DNA from: Dyella telluris
GTDB lineage: Bacteria > Pseudomonadota > Gammaproteobacteria > Xanthomonadales > Rhodanobacteraceae
Assembly: GCF_014297575.1 (NCBI RefSeq)
Contig: NZ_CP060412.1
Location: 806,001-870,000, forward strand
DNA length: 64,000 nucleotides
Direction: 5' to 3'
Position numbers and translations under genes: made by a program. The notes under the pieces are model-generated. The model had not been told where the DNA came from. It saw nothing but the letters and a program-made list of their open reading frames with translations, and searched no databases. Each line of letters starts with the position of its first letter. Within the stretch, counting starts at the first letter, position 1. Shown here one piece after another: positions 37,424 to 47,346 of the stretch.

Positions 37424-38269
37424 TCAGTCGAAAGGCAAGTTGTCGATCAGGCGGGTGGTACCCAGCCTGGCCGCAATCAGCGCCACCAGGCCCTCGGTCT
37501 CGCCCTCACCCGGCTCGGACAGGTCCTCGACCCGGCGGATGGCGGCGTAATCGGGCTCGAACCCGGCCCGGGCCAGCTTGGAGGCCGCCGCCTGCTCCAC
37601 CACCGGCCAGGCGTGGCCCTTGGCGATGAGATCGCGCATCTGCTGCAGGGTGGCGTAGATCTGGGGGGCCAGGGCGCGCTGCTCGGGGGACAGGTACTGG
37701 TTGCGGGAGCTGAGCGCCAGGCCATCGTCGGCGCGCAGGGTCGCCGCGCCCATGATCTTCACCGGCAGCGACAGGTCGCGGACCATGCGCTCGATCACCT
37801 TGAGCTGCTGGAAATCCTTCTGGCCGAACACCGCAAGATCCGGCTGGACCAGGTTGAACAGCTTGCACACCACGGTGGCGACGCCATCGAAATGGCCCGG
37901 GCGATGGGCACCCTCCAGCGTTTCGGTAAGCAGCGGCACGTGGATGCTCACGCTCTGCTCCGCGCCAAACGGGTACAGCGTGGTCACGTCAGGGGCAAAC
38001 AGCAGGTCGCACTCCTGCTCGGCCAGGCCGACCTGGTCCTGCACCAGGGTGCGTGGGTAGCGCTCGAAGTCCTCGTTCGGGCCGAACTGGGTCGGATTGA
38101 CGAAGACGCTGGCCACCACGCGGTCGGCGCGGGCACGGGCCAGCTTGATCAGCGAATGGTGGCCGGCGTGAAGGTTGCCCATGGTGGGCACGAAGCCCAC
38201 CGTAAGGCCCTGGCCGCGCCATCCGCGGATGACGGCGCGCAGCGCCGCGGCATCTTGCACTGTCTGCAT
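37424..38269 (-). CDS. panC: Pantothenate synthetase
   Basis: 281 residues. Condenses pantoate with beta-alanine using ATP. The HIGH-like nucleotide motif is VPTMGNLHAGH; SVFVNPTQFGPNEDF, EGAHRPGHFDGV, FGQKDFQQL and the KMSKS-like LSSRNQYL are all present. It is 25 bases after panB in the same operon. Confidence 0.97.
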   Translation of the reverse strand: MQTVQDAAALRAVIRGWRGQGLTVGFVPTMGNLHAGHHSLIKLARARADRVVASVFVNPTQFGPNEDFERYPRTLVQDQVGLAEQECDLLFAPDVTTLYPFGAEQSVSIHVPLLTETLEGAHRPGHFDGVATVVCKLFNLVQPDLAVFGQKDFQQLKVIERMVRDLSLPVKIMGAATLRADDGLALSSRNQYLSPEQRALAPQIYATLQQMRDLIAKGHAWPVVEQAAASKLARAGFEPDYAAIRRVEDLSEPGEGETEGLVALIAARLGTTRLIDNLPFD

Positions 38270-38294
38270 GTCTGTTCTGCTTTACTCAGTCGCT

Positions 38295-39125
38295 TCAGTC
38301 GAAGCAATGTTCCGGCGCCGGGAAGGCGCCATTGCGTACGTCATCGGCATAGGCCGTGATCGCCGCGCCCACAGAATCGCGTCCTGCGAGGAAATCCTTG
38401 CTGAATTTCGGTCGTTTGCCAGGCGTGACGCCCAGCATGTCGTGGATCACCAGCACCTGGCCGTCACAGTGCGGGCCGGCGCCGATGCCGATGGTCGGGA
38501 TGGAGATGGCCTGCGTGATGCGCTCGCCCAGTGCGGTCGGGATGCCTTCGAGCACCAGCAGGTCGGCACCGGCCGCTTCCACGGCCCTGGCCTCCTCGAC
38601 CAGACGGTCCGCGGCGCTCTGCTCGCGCCCCTGTATGCGGAAGCCGCCGAACTTGTGCACGGACTGCGGCGTGAGGCCCAGGTGGGCGCACACCGGAATG
38701 GCCCGCTCGACCAGCGCCGTGATCACTTCGAGGATGTGCGGTGCGGCGCCTTCGATCTTCACCATCGCGGCACCGCCCTCGCCCACCAGCTGCGCGCCGG
38801 CTTCCAGCGCGTGCGCCACGTCGCGATCGGCCATGAACGGCAGGTCGGCGACCAGCAGGGTGGCCTGCAGCCCGCGGGCCACGATGCTGGTGTGATAGAC
38901 CATGTGGTCCAGCGTGACCGGCAAGGTGCTCTTGTGCCCCTGGATCACCATGCCGAGCGAATCACCGACGAGTGCCACGTCGATCCCGGCCATTTCAAGC
39001 TGTGCCGCGAAGCTGGCGTCGTAGCAGGTGAGCATGACGATGCGACGGCCTTCCGCCTTCATCGCGCGCAGCATCGGCACGGTAACCGGCTTGCGCGTGG
39101 GTGCGTTCGCTTTTTGCGCGTACAC
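38295..39125 (-). CDS. panB: 3-methyl-2-oxobutanoate hydroxymethyltransferase
   Basis: 276 residues. Makes ketopantoate from ketoisovalerate and methylene-THF. Conserved blocks: [50 protein letters not shown] and [20 protein letters not shown]. First of the panB-panC-panD run; folK lies 55 bases upstream on the same strand. Confidence 0.97.
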   Translation of the reverse strand: MYAQKANAPTRKPVTVPMLRAMKAEGRRIVMLTCYDASFAAQLEMAGIDVALVGDSLGMVIQGHKSTLPVTLDHMVYHTSIVARGLQATLLVADLPFMADRDVAHALEAGAQLVGEGGAAMVKIEGAAPHILEVITALVERAIPVCAHLGLTPQSVHKFGGFRIQGREQSAADRLVEEARAVEAAGADLLVLEGIPTALGERITQAISIPTIGIGAGPHCDGQVLVIHDMLGVTPGKRPKFSKDFLAGRDSVGAAITAYADDVRNGAFPAPEHCFD

Positions 39126-39180
39126 GGGTTTTCCTAGAACGGAGGCAGACGCGGATTATCCCGCGCTAAATGTGAAGGGC

Positions 39181-39663
39181 TCAAGGTAGACGTTCGCAAC
39201 CGGCAGCATCCACCGTGGCCAGCAGGTCGGCCACCCGGCCCTGCCCCGGCAGCAGCAAGTCCGGCGCCAGCGCATGCAACGGCAACAGCACGAAGGCGCG
39301 ATCGGCAATGCGCGGATGCGGCAGGGTCAGCCGCTCGTCGGACAGCACCACGCCATCCATGTGCAGCACGTCCAGATCCAGCGTGCGCGGCCCCCAGCGC
39401 TCGCCATCACGCACTCGCCCTGCCGCGCGCTCGACGGCGAGCAGCGCATCGAGCAGATCATGCGGCGACAAGGCGGTGTCGATGCGCGCCACGGCATTGA
39501 CGAAGGCGGGCTGATCCACCACGCCCCACGGCGGCGTGAGGTACAGCGGCGAGCGGTCCAGCAACCGCGTCCGCGGAAGTTTATTCAGCGCATCGAACGC
39601 GCCCAGCACCTGGCCGTGCGCGTCACCGAGATTGCTGCCCAGCGCAATGAATGCTTCGGTCAC
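39181..39663 (-). CDS. folK: 6-hydroxymethyl-dihydropterin pyrophosphokinase
   Basis: 160 residues, folate pathway. Motifs: FIALGSNLGD at the start, FVNAVARIDT, GERWGPRTLDLDVL and LPHPRIADRAFVLLPL. The start is GTG at 39663, whose GTGA overlaps the pcnB stop, so translation is coupled. A longer frame upstream has no homology. In many gammaproteobacteria pcnB and folK are neighbours in the same way. Confidence 0.95.
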   Translation of the reverse strand: MTEAFIALGSNLGDAHGQVLGAFDALNKLPRTRLLDRSPLYLTPPWGVVDQPAFVNAVARIDTALSPHDLLDALLAVERAAGRVRDGERWGPRTLDLDVLHMDGVVLSDERLTLPHPRIADRAFVLLPLHALAPDLLLPGQGRVADLLATVDAAGCERLP

Positions 39664-41012
39664 GCCGGGTCCGACTTGCCCTTCTTCGACGCCGGCTTGC
39701 GTCGGCGCCGCTTGCGCGGCTTGGGCGCGACGGCATCGTCCGCCGGACCACCGGCCGCGCCGCCCGCCAGTGCAGCCGCCAGCGTCTCGGGCGGCAACTG
39801 CTGGGCATGCGCCCACCATTCGCCCAGCTGCTGCACCGCCTGCGATTCGGCCGCACGCAGCAGCAGGAAATCGAACGCGGCACGGAAACGCGGATGCGCC
39901 ATCAGGCGGAATACGCGCTTGCGCTGCACCTGCTCGAAACGTGGCTGCAGGCCCCAGATTTCTTCCATGGTGAGCGTGAAACGGCGCGGGATGGCCACGC
40001 GCTGGCACTGCTCGGCGATCACATGGGTTGCGGCACGCTCCCATGCCACCACCGGCTCCACGCTCTTGGTCATCCAGGTATGGGCCAGGTCACGCACCTC
40101 GCCCCACAGCAGCACCGCGAACAGGAACGCCGGCGTCACCGACTTGCCTTCCGCCACGCGTGCGTCGGTATTGGCCAGGCCCTGCTCGATCAGCGAGCGC
40201 AGCGCCTCGTCGCCGCGCTTGAGCGCGCGGGCGGTGGCAGGGAACATGAATTTCAGCAGGCCGGTCTGTTCGAGCATGTGGAAGCTCTTCAGGCCATGGC
40301 CGGAAAGGAACAGCTTGAGCGACTCGTCGAACAGGCGTGCGGGCGCCGCTTCGGCGAGCAGCGGGCCCAGCTCCGCAAACGGCGCGGCAGCGGCGGCATC
40401 GATGCGGAAATCAAGCTTGGCCGCCAGGCGCACCGCACGCAGCATGCGCACCGGATCTTCGCGATAGCGCGTGGCCGGATCGCCGATCAGGTGCAGCACG
40501 CGGTTCTCCACGTCCTGCATGCCGCCGACGTAGTCGCGCACCGAGAAATCGCTGATGTCGTAGTAGAGCGCATTGACGCGGAAGTCGCGGCGCAGCGCAT
40601 CTTCCTCGATGGTGCCCCACACGTTGTCGCGCACGATGCGGCCGTCGACGATGTGGCGATCGCCCTCACCCTCTTCCTCACCGGTGCCACGGAAGGTGGC
40701 CACCTCGATGATCTCCGGCCCGTACACCACATGGGCCAGGCGGAAACGTCGCCCGATCAGGCGGCAATTGCGGAAGAGTTTCTTGACCTCGTCGGGCGTG
40801 GCGCTGGTGGCCACGTCGAAGTCCTTGGGGTGGCCACCGAGCAGCAGATCGCGCACGGCACCGCCCACGAGGTAGGCCTGGTAGCCGGCTTCGTTAAGGC
40901 GGTAAAGCACGCGCAGCGCTGCCTTGCTGATGTTCTTGCGCGAAATCACGTGCTGCTCGCGCGGAATGATGCGCAGTGCAGGCGTGGCGTTGGTCCTTGC
41001 GTCGTGATTCAA
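39660..41012 (-). CDS. pcnB: Poly(A) polymerase I
   Basis: About 450 residues. Adds poly(A) tails that speed RNA decay. The nucleotidyltransferase core is LVGGAVRDLLLGGHPKDFDV, followed by RRFRLAHVVYG and GTIEEDALRRDFRVNALYYD; a basic C-terminal tail ends in KPRKRRRRKPASKKGK. I place the start at a TTG (41012) behind TAAGGA because homologous sequence begins soon after (ALRIIPREQHVISRK); an ATG at 41096 is the alternative. Confidence 0.93.
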   Translation of the reverse strand: MNHDARTNATPALRIIPREQHVISRKNISKAALRVLYRLNEAGYQAYLVGGAVRDLLLGGHPKDFDVATSATPDEVKKLFRNCRLIGRRFRLAHVVYGPEIIEVATFRGTGEEEGEGDRHIVDGRIVRDNVWGTIEEDALRRDFRVNALYYDISDFSVRDYVGGMQDVENRVLHLIGDPATRYREDPVRMLRAVRLAAKLDFRIDAAAAAPFAELGPLLAEAAPARLFDESLKLFLSGHGLKSFHMLEQTGLLKFMFPATARALKRGDEALRSLIEQGLANTDARVAEGKSVTPAFLFAVLLWGEVRDLAHTWMTKSVEPVVAWERAATHVIAEQCQRVAIPRRFTLTMEEIWGLQPRFEQVQRKRVFRLMAHPRFRAAFDFLLLRAAESQAVQQLGEWWAHAQQLPPETLAAALAGGAAGGPADDAVAPKPRKRRRRKPASKKGKSDPA

Positions 41013-41159
41013 GCGGTTTGGATCCTTAGAGCCTATCCAGGGCGCACAGCGCCGTTCAAAGCGATCAGTCGCGGCATCGTTCCGCCGCATCCACATCTAC
41101 GCAAGCCCCACGGAGCTGGCGGCCGTCCCACCAGGCCGGGTCCGGGAGCCCCACGGGCA

Positions 41160-41187
41160 TTGCCGGGCGAAACAATTTCGCTATACT
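41160..41187 (+). promoter_or_regulatory. Promoter of tRNA-Glu
   Basis: TTGCCG (-35), 16 bases, TATACT (-10). The -10 box ends 20 bases before the mature tRNA 5' end. Confidence 0.7.
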
Positions 41188-41207
41188 AGCGCGCTCCGGT
41201 GCATTTC

Positions 41208-41283
41208 GCTCCCTTCGTCTAGTGGCCTAGGACACCGCCCTCTCAAGGCGGGAACACGAGTTCGAACCTCGTAGGGAGCGCCA
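41208..41283 (+). tRNA. tRNA-Glu (anticodon CTC)
   Basis: 76 bases with encoded CCA. Acceptor GCTCCCT/AGGGAGC, anticodon arm CCGCC-CTCTCAA-GGCGG giving CTC, T-arm GAGTTCGAACCTC. The fdxA start is 52 bases downstream with no terminator between, so the two may share a transcript. Confidence 0.95.
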
Positions 41284-41334
41284 CTTCCGGCCTGGCACGG
41301 GCCGCGTCCTTCTCAACAACAGGCGCGCGACAGC

Positions 41335-41658
41335 ATGACTTTTGTCGTTACCGACAACTGCATCAAGTGCAAATACACCGATTGCGTCGAGGTTTGCCCG
41401 GTCGACGCCTTCCACGAAGGCCCGAACTTCCTGGTGATCGATCCGGACGAGTGCATCGACTGCACCCTCTGCGAGCCCGAGTGCCCGATCAACGCGATCT
41501 ATCCCGAGGACGATGTCCCCGCGGGCCAGGAATCCTTTGTTGCGCTGAACGCCGAACTGGCCAAGAGCTGGCCGGTGATCACCGAGCGCAAGGACGGCCT
41601 GGCCGACGCCAAGGACTGGGAAAACAAGCCTGACAAGCTGGGCCTGCTCGAACGCTGA
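41335..41658 (+). CDS. fdxA: Ferredoxin FdxA, 7Fe type
   Basis: 107 residues. [21 protein letters not shown] and [15 protein letters not shown] provide the cysteines for one [3Fe-4S] and one [4Fe-4S] cluster; a C-terminal extension ([19 protein letters not shown]) is typical of proteobacterial FdxA. Electron carrier in the cytoplasm; the partner is unknown. It is downstream of tRNA-Glu and followed by a strong terminator. Confidence 0.95.
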   Translation: MTFVVTDNCIKCKYTDCVEVCPVDAFHEGPNFLVIDPDECIDCTLCEPECPINAIYPEDDVPAGQESFVALNAELAKSWPVITERKDGLADAKDWENKPDKLGLLER

Positions 41659-41706
41659 GCCTGCCGCCGGGCTCAACCAACCACCCGGCCATGACGGTTC
41701 AAGCAT

Positions 41707-41737
41707 AAAAAAACGCCGCCCCTGGGCGGCGTTTTTC
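41707..41737. terminator. Bidirectional terminator between fdxA and bamC
   Basis: ACGCCGCCC-CT-GGGCGGCGT with A-run before and T-run after, between the convergent genes fdxA and bamC. It should stop transcription from both sides. Confidence 0.88.
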
Positions 41738-41757
41738 GTGGCCGGGAAGGCAGCGGA

Positions 41758-42351
41758 TCAACCGCCGCCCATGCGACCCTTGAGCGTGTCGACCACCTTG
41801 GCCACGGCGCCGGCATCGCCCTGCGCACGCACTTCGCTGGCCTTCTCGCCGCTGGTGCTGACGGCCAGGGTGACCTGCTTCGGGGTTGCGCCCGGGGCAT
41901 CGGCGCTCTGCTTGGACTTGCCGTTGAACATGCTGCTGAAGAAGCCCTTCTTCTCGGACGGCAGGTCCGAAGCCACCACGCTCAGCGTGTAGGTATGGGC
42001 AGCGTCGTCATGCGCCACCACCTGGCCGATATCACCGTTCTCCAGAGCCTGACCCACGCGGCGATACGTGTTGTCGACGCTGTCGTTCAGCACGAAACCG
42101 TCGGCAATCTGGCCGGCGCTCTGGCCGACGCGCGCCGTGGCGCCATTGGAGGTCGGGTTGTTGGCACCCTGCTCCGGGATAACCAGCGCAGCGCTGGTGG
42201 ACGGCGTATCCAGGCCCGGCGGGATTTCGAGCGGCGTTTCCTGTTTGGCGGTTTCCCAGGCCTTCTGCGAACGGAACATGCCGCAGCCGGAGAGCAGCAA
42301 GGCGGACAGGGCCAGTACCGGCAGGGCCACGACAAGCGGGGATTTCTTCAT
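41758..42351 (-). CDS. bamC: BamC-like (NlpB/DapX) outer-membrane lipoprotein
   Basis: 197 residues. Signal peptide with lipobox LLLSGC, so the mature protein is acylated. After the lipidated Cys comes LEIPPGLDTPS, a BamC-like N-terminal segment, then a domain including DSVDNTYRRVGQALENGDIGQV. BamC is an accessory of the BAM beta-barrel assembly machine. It is shorter than E. coli BamC (about 344), suggesting only one globular domain. It lies downstream of dapA as in E. coli, which supports the call. Confidence 0.8.
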   Translation of the reverse strand: MKKSPLVVALPVLALSALLLSGCGMFRSQKAWETAKQETPLEIPPGLDTPSTSAALVIPEQGANNPTSNGATARVGQSAGQIADGFVLNDSVDNTYRRVGQALENGDIGQVVAHDDAAHTYTLSVVASDLPSEKKGFFSSMFNGKSKQSADAPGATPKQVTLAVSTSGEKASEVRAQGDAGAVAKVVDTLKGRMGGG

Positions 42352-42390
42352 GTAAGCAGATTCCGTAGGAGTATCAGTTGCCCAAAAATG

Positions 42391-43284
42391 TCAGGCCGCA
42401 TTCGCCAAGGATGCCAGACCCGCCAGCGCTTCGCGAAGTCGCGCGCGATCCGGACCATCCTCCAATTCAACCAGAGGCAGGCGTGGTGCCGCCAATCCCA
42501 GCCCCAGCGGAGGCAGACCCGCCTTCACCGCGATCGGGTTCGGTGCGCAGTTCAGCGCCGAAACCAGCGGGGCCAGGGCCGCGTCGCAACGCTGTGCCTC
42601 GCCCCTGTCGCCGGCGGTGGCCGCATCGCACATCATGCGAAACGCACGAGGTGCGAGATTGGCTACCACCGAGATCGTTCCCGCCCCGCCCGCAAGCATG
42701 GCCTTGCAGGCCGTGCCATCGTCGCCGGACAGATAGACGAAATCCGGGCGCGCAAGTTCCGCAATGGCGGCAATCCGCTCGTCCGTGCCCAGGGCTTCCT
42801 TGAGGCCCACGATGGCCGGATGGTCGCGCAGCGCGGCCACCGTGGCCGGCAGCAGGTCGCAACCCGTGCGCGCCGGCACGTTGTACAGGATCACCGGCAG
42901 GCCGCCATGCTCGGCCACTTCCAGGAAGTGGCGACGCAGGCCCTCCTGCGTGGGACGCACGTAGTACGGCGCCACCACCAGGGCTGCATCGGCGCCCAGG
43001 GCTTTCGCACGGCGCGTGAGAGCCACGGTCTTGGCCGTGCCCGCCTCGCCGGTGCCGGCGATCACGCGAATACGGCCGGCGATGTGCTGCACGGCGAAGG
43101 CGAGCAGGCGCTCGTATTCGTCGTGCTCCAACATGTGGGCTTCGCCCGTGGAGCCAGCCACGACCACGCCTTCAGTGCCGCTGTCGAGCTGGTAGTCCAG
43201 CAGTTTCTCGAAAGCCGGCAGATCGAGCGCGCCCTCCGCGGTGAACGGCGTTACCAGCGCGCAGATGCTTCCGCGAATGTCCAA
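42391..43284 (-). CDS. dapA: 4-hydroxy-tetrahydrodipicolinate synthase
   Basis: 297 residues. First step of the lysine/diaminopimelate branch. The Schiff-base lysine is in VGLKEALG; YNVPARTG carries the active-site tyrosine. The pyruvate-binding loop reads GSTGEA rather than the commoner GTTGES. It forms an operon with the BamC-like gene and is divergent from gcvR. Confidence 0.95.
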   Translation of the reverse strand: MDIRGSICALVTPFTAEGALDLPAFEKLLDYQLDSGTEGVVVAGSTGEAHMLEHDEYERLLAFAVQHIAGRIRVIAGTGEAGTAKTVALTRRAKALGADAALVVAPYYVRPTQEGLRRHFLEVAEHGGLPVILYNVPARTGCDLLPATVAALRDHPAIVGLKEALGTDERIAAIAELARPDFVYLSGDDGTACKAMLAGGAGTISVVANLAPRAFRMMCDAATAGDRGEAQRCDAALAPLVSALNCAPNPIAVKAGLPPLGLGLAAPRLPLVELEDGPDRARLREALAGLASLANAA

Positions 43285-43569
43285 GACCGGCTCCGGCTGA
43301 AAATCAAACCCCGCATGTTACTGGAAAAGGCTCTTACGCCAATACAAGACGGCAGCCGGCGCGCCAGCGCCCGGCACGGACGGGCCAGGCGCCGGATCAG
43401 GCACGGTCAGATCGCAAGATTCCCCGCCTGCAAGCCATTTCCCGTCACGCTCCAGGTGGGTCAAAAGCCGCCGGGACACCCCGCCCGGACTTACTTGCGG
43501 CGCTCTGGCAGCGGCAAGTAAGCTGGCTGGACGTGCTTTTCGACCCGCATCCTGCGGGGGCCGCCACAG

Positions 43570-44136
43570 GTGGACTCCTTGAACCGTTCTTCCGCGCGCA
43601 CCAGCAGCGACAACCAGTTGCTGATCCAGACGCTGACCCCCTCCTCCCAGGCGCCCCTGCTGACGCTGGCCAAGCGGATCGCGGAGGCGGGCTGCAACCT
43701 TGCCGATGCCAGGGTGGCCTCGCTGGGCGCCGACACCTCGCTGACGCTGCTCGCCACGGGCTCCTGGGATGCCGTGGCCAAGCTGGAAACCGCACTGGCC
43801 AAGGTGGCCCGCGACGAAGACCTGCGCCTGTCGTTCTATCGCACCGGGCCGCGCGAACACCATTCGCACCTGCTGCCCTACCTCATCGAGGTGATCTCGG
43901 CGGATCGGCCAGGCATCCTGGTGAAGATCATCGACTTCTTCGATCGCCGCGACATCGTCATCGAGCAGCTGAGCTCGCTGCGCTATCAGGCCATGCAGAC
44001 CGGTGCGGACATGTTTCAGGCGCAGATCACCATCGGCATTCCGGCGGCAACGCACATCGCCGCGCTGCGCGATGATTTCCTGGAGTTCTGCGATGGCCTC
44101 AACCTGGATGCCATCATGGATCCGGTGAAGTTCTGA
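43570..44136 (+). CDS. gcvR: Glycine cleavage system regulator GcvR, ACT-domain protein
   Basis: 188 residues with two ACT domains (about 15-90 and 100-185); the second begins YLIEVISADRPGILVKIIDFF. GcvR binds glycine and interacts with GcvA in E. coli to control the glycine cleavage genes. The start is GTG at 43570. It lies opposite dapA and upstream of bcp, the same neighbours as in E. coli, which supports the name. No gcvA is visible here. Confidence 0.86.
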   Translation: MDSLNRSSARTSSDNQLLIQTLTPSSQAPLLTLAKRIAEAGCNLADARVASLGADTSLTLLATGSWDAVAKLETALAKVARDEDLRLSFYRTGPREHHSHLLPYLIEVISADRPGILVKIIDFFDRRDIVIEQLSSLRYQAMQTGADMFQAQITIGIPAATHIAALRDDFLEFCDGLNLDAIMDPVKF

Positions 44137-44159
44137 GCAGCCAGAAGGGTCGCTGAAAA

Positions 44160-44188
44160 CGAAAAACCCGGCACTCTGGCCGGGTTCT
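44160..44188 (+). terminator. Candidate terminator after gcvR
   Basis: AACCCGGC-ACTCTG-GCCGGGTT stem-loop followed by CTTG, 28 bases after the gcvR stop. The weak T-run makes termination uncertain. An A-run on its left would serve the minus strand better. Confidence 0.5.
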
Positions 44189-44416
44189 TGAGCATGCTCC
44201 CTGACGTCGCCTGCCGCAAGGGCTGTCATTGACGCCGTGGCAAGCGCTAGTCTCTGTTCCCGAGGGCAGCACCGGAGAGGCATGCATGCAGCAGGAGGGT
44301 CGAGTCGCAACGCTCGCAGGGCGCACGCCGATCGCCCGCTTCCCCTTCTCCGCTGCCCCGTTCCCCTTGATTCATTGCATTCAGTCGAAGCCGTCCCCGG
44401 CTTCGCAGGAGAACCC

Positions 44417-44878
44417 ATGCCCGAAGTTGGCAAGAAAGTCCCCAAGCTCAAAGGCCCGACCGGCGATGGCGGTGAACTGAAGCTCGACAGCCTGAAGGGC
44501 CAGTGGGTGGTGGTGTACTTCTACCCGAAGGACAGCACGCCCGGTTGCACCACCGAGGCCAAGGATTTCCGCGACCTCTACCCCGCGTTCCAGAAGCGTC
44601 ATGCCGAGATCATCGGCGTGTCGCGCGACTCGGTGAAGTCCCACGCGAACTTCGCCACCAAGCAGGAGCTGCCGTTCCCGCTGGTTTCCGACCCCGACGA
44701 AACCTGGTGCAACGCCTTCGACGTGATCCACGAGAAGGTGCTGTATGGAAAACGTCACATGGGTGTCGTACGAAGTACCTTCCTGATCGATCCCGAAGGC
44801 AGGCTGGCCCAGGAATGGCGCAACGTGAAAGTCACCGGACACGCCCAGGCCGTGCTCGACGCCATCCCCGCCAAGTGA
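44417..44878 (+). CDS. bcp: Peroxiredoxin Bcp/PrxQ
   Basis: 153-residue thiol peroxidase. The peroxidatic Cys sits in YPKDSTPGCTTEAKDFRD. The position five residues later, Cys in E. coli Bcp, is Lys here (EAKDF), so that resolving thiol is absent; another Cys occurs in DETWCNAFDV. AGGAGA lies upstream of the ATG at 44417, which settles a start far inside the longer frame. It follows gcvR as in E. coli. Confidence 0.94.
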   Translation: MPEVGKKVPKLKGPTGDGGELKLDSLKGQWVVVYFYPKDSTPGCTTEAKDFRDLYPAFQKRHAEIIGVSRDSVKSHANFATKQELPFPLVSDPDETWCNAFDVIHEKVLYGKRHMGVVRSTFLIDPEGRLAQEWRNVKVTGHAQAVLDAIPAK

Positions 44879-45029
44879 CCGCTCAGCGCTCCTTTCGCCA
44901 TGTCACCGCCCGTCCCCGGGGACGGGCATCCACCGGTGCACAGGGCAAACCGGCCGGATTGGCCGGGTCCCCGCGGCATGCCGCATGCCGCGGTTCATCC
45001 ACCTCGCACGCTCAAGAGGTTTCTTCCGT

Positions 45030-46409
45030 ATGACCGGAAGCAAGCGCATCTACGCTCTCGACACCAACGTGTTGCTGCACGATCCGACGTCGCTGTTCCG
45101 CTTCGAAGAGCACGATGTCTTCATCCCGATGACGGTGTTGGAGGAACTGGACGAGAAGAAGAAAGGCGCCTCGGAAGTCTCGCGCAACGGCCGCCAGGTC
45201 AGCCGTTTCCTCAATGAACTGATCGAACGCGGCAACGGCCACGGCATCAGCAACGGGCTCGAACTGGCCAACCCGCAAGGCGTGAACCTCAAGCGCGGCG
45301 CGGGAGTGGGTCGCCTGTATTTCCAGCAGCGCACCAGCAACGGCCACGGCAAGGCGGACAACCTGATTCTGTCGGCCGTGATCGAGCTGCGTGACGAGAA
45401 CCCCGACCAGTCGGTCATCCTGGTCACCAAGGACATCAACCTCCGCATCAAGGCCAAGATCTACGGCATCCACGCGGAAGACTACGAAAACGATCGCGCC
45501 CTCGACGATTTCACCCTGCTCTACACCGGCTCCACGGCGCTGCCGGAAGACTTCTGGGACAAGCACCCAGAAGTGCAGTCGTGGAACGAGCGCGGCCGTA
45601 CTTTCTACAAGCTCGACCGTCGCGATGACGAAGACTGGTACGCCAACCAGTGCCTGTACCTGCCCGGCGACAACAGCGTGGAGCTGCGCGTGCTGCACGT
45701 GGACGACACCAAGGCCACGCTGGTGCTGCTGGACGACCACAGTCACTCCAACCACGCTGTCTGGGGCATTGCCGCGCGCAACCGCGAACAGAATTTCGCG
45801 CTCAACGTGCTGATGGATCCGGACGTGGATTTCGTCACCCTGCTCGGTACGGCGGGTACCGGCAAGACCCTGCTGGCGCTCGCTGCCGGCCTGGCGCAGG
45901 TGATGGACCAGCAGCGTTATCGCGAAATCATCATGACGCGCGCCACGGTATCGGTGGGCGAGGACATCGGCTTCCTGCCCGGCACCGAAGAGGAAAAGAT
46001 GACGCCGTGGATGGGCGCCCTCACCGACAACCTCGAAGTGCTCGCCAACCCGGAGGAAGGCGGCAGCTGGGGCCGACAGGCCACCAATGACCTGCTGGCC
46101 TCGCGCATCAAGATCCGCTCGCTGAACTTCATGCGTGGTCGCACGTTCCTTTCGCGTTACCTGATCATCGACGAGGCGCAGAACCTCACGCCCAAGCAGA
46201 TGAAGACACTGATCACCCGCGCGGGACCGGGTACCAAGATCGTCTGCCTGGGCAACGTGGAACAGATCGACACGCCCTACCTCACCGAAACCACGTCCGG
46301 CCTGACCTACGCGGTCGACCGCTTCAAGCACTGGGAACACTCGGCGCACATCACGCTGCGTCGTGGCGAGCGCTCGCGACTGGCGGATTTCGCGTCGGAA
46401 GCGTTGTAA
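45030..46409 (+). CDS. PhoH-family ATPase with N-terminal PIN domain
   Basis: 459 residues: PIN-like RNase domain at 1-130 ([24 protein letters not shown]), then a PhoH ATPase (Walker [37 protein letters not shown], Walker [15 protein letters not shown]). The PIN-PhoH form is a putative RNA-processing protein, and some PIN-PhoH enzymes are RNA helicase/RNases. The ATG at 45030 has AAGAGG upstream. It is probably independent of bcp. A 12-bp perfect hairpin follows the stop. Confidence 0.9.
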   Translation: MTGSKRIYALDTNVLLHDPTSLFRFEEHDVFIPMTVLEELDEKKKGASEVSRNGRQVSRFLNELIERGNGHGISNGLELANPQGVNLKRGAGVGRLYFQQRTSNGHGKADNLILSAVIELRDENPDQSVILVTKDINLRIKAKIYGIHAEDYENDRALDDFTLLYTGSTALPEDFWDKHPEVQSWNERGRTFYKLDRRDDEDWYANQCLYLPGDNSVELRVLHVDDTKATLVLLDDHSHSNHAVWGIAARNREQNFALNVLMDPDVDFVTLLGTAGTGKTLLALAAGLAQVMDQQRYREIIMTRATVSVGEDIGFLPGTEEEKMTPWMGALTDNLEVLANPEEGGSWGRQATNDLLASRIKIRSLNFMRGRTFLSRYLIIDEAQNLTPKQMKTLITRAGPGTKIVCLGNVEQIDTPYLTETTSGLTYAVDRFKHWEHSAHITLRRGERSRLADFASEAL

Positions 46410-46418
46410 CGATCACTG

Positions 46419-46448
46419 GCGGCGTTCCGGCCCGTGCCGGAACGCCGC
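46419..46448 (+). terminator. Hairpin after phoH
   Basis: GCGGCGTTCCGG and CCGGAACGCCGC, a perfect 12-bp stem with a six-base loop, 9 bases after the stop. There is no T-run, so it may protect the mRNA end rather than terminate. Confidence 0.45.
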
Positions 46449-46499
46449 AAGCCCCTCGAACAGGGATAATGGCGGCCATCGTGACCGACGGACGCCGTC

Positions 46500-47285
<786 letters not shown>

Positions 47286-47346
47286 CGTGACAAATCCGCA
47301 CGCCGGCTGAACCGGCGCCCGGGCGCCGGCTCGTTCAGGGGGTAGA

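Noticed and set aside
46410..46499. TPP riboswitch before thiD
   Set aside because: The leader is under 100 bases and is mostly one GC hairpin; no TPP core motifs (CTGAGA, ACCTGA-type) are present.
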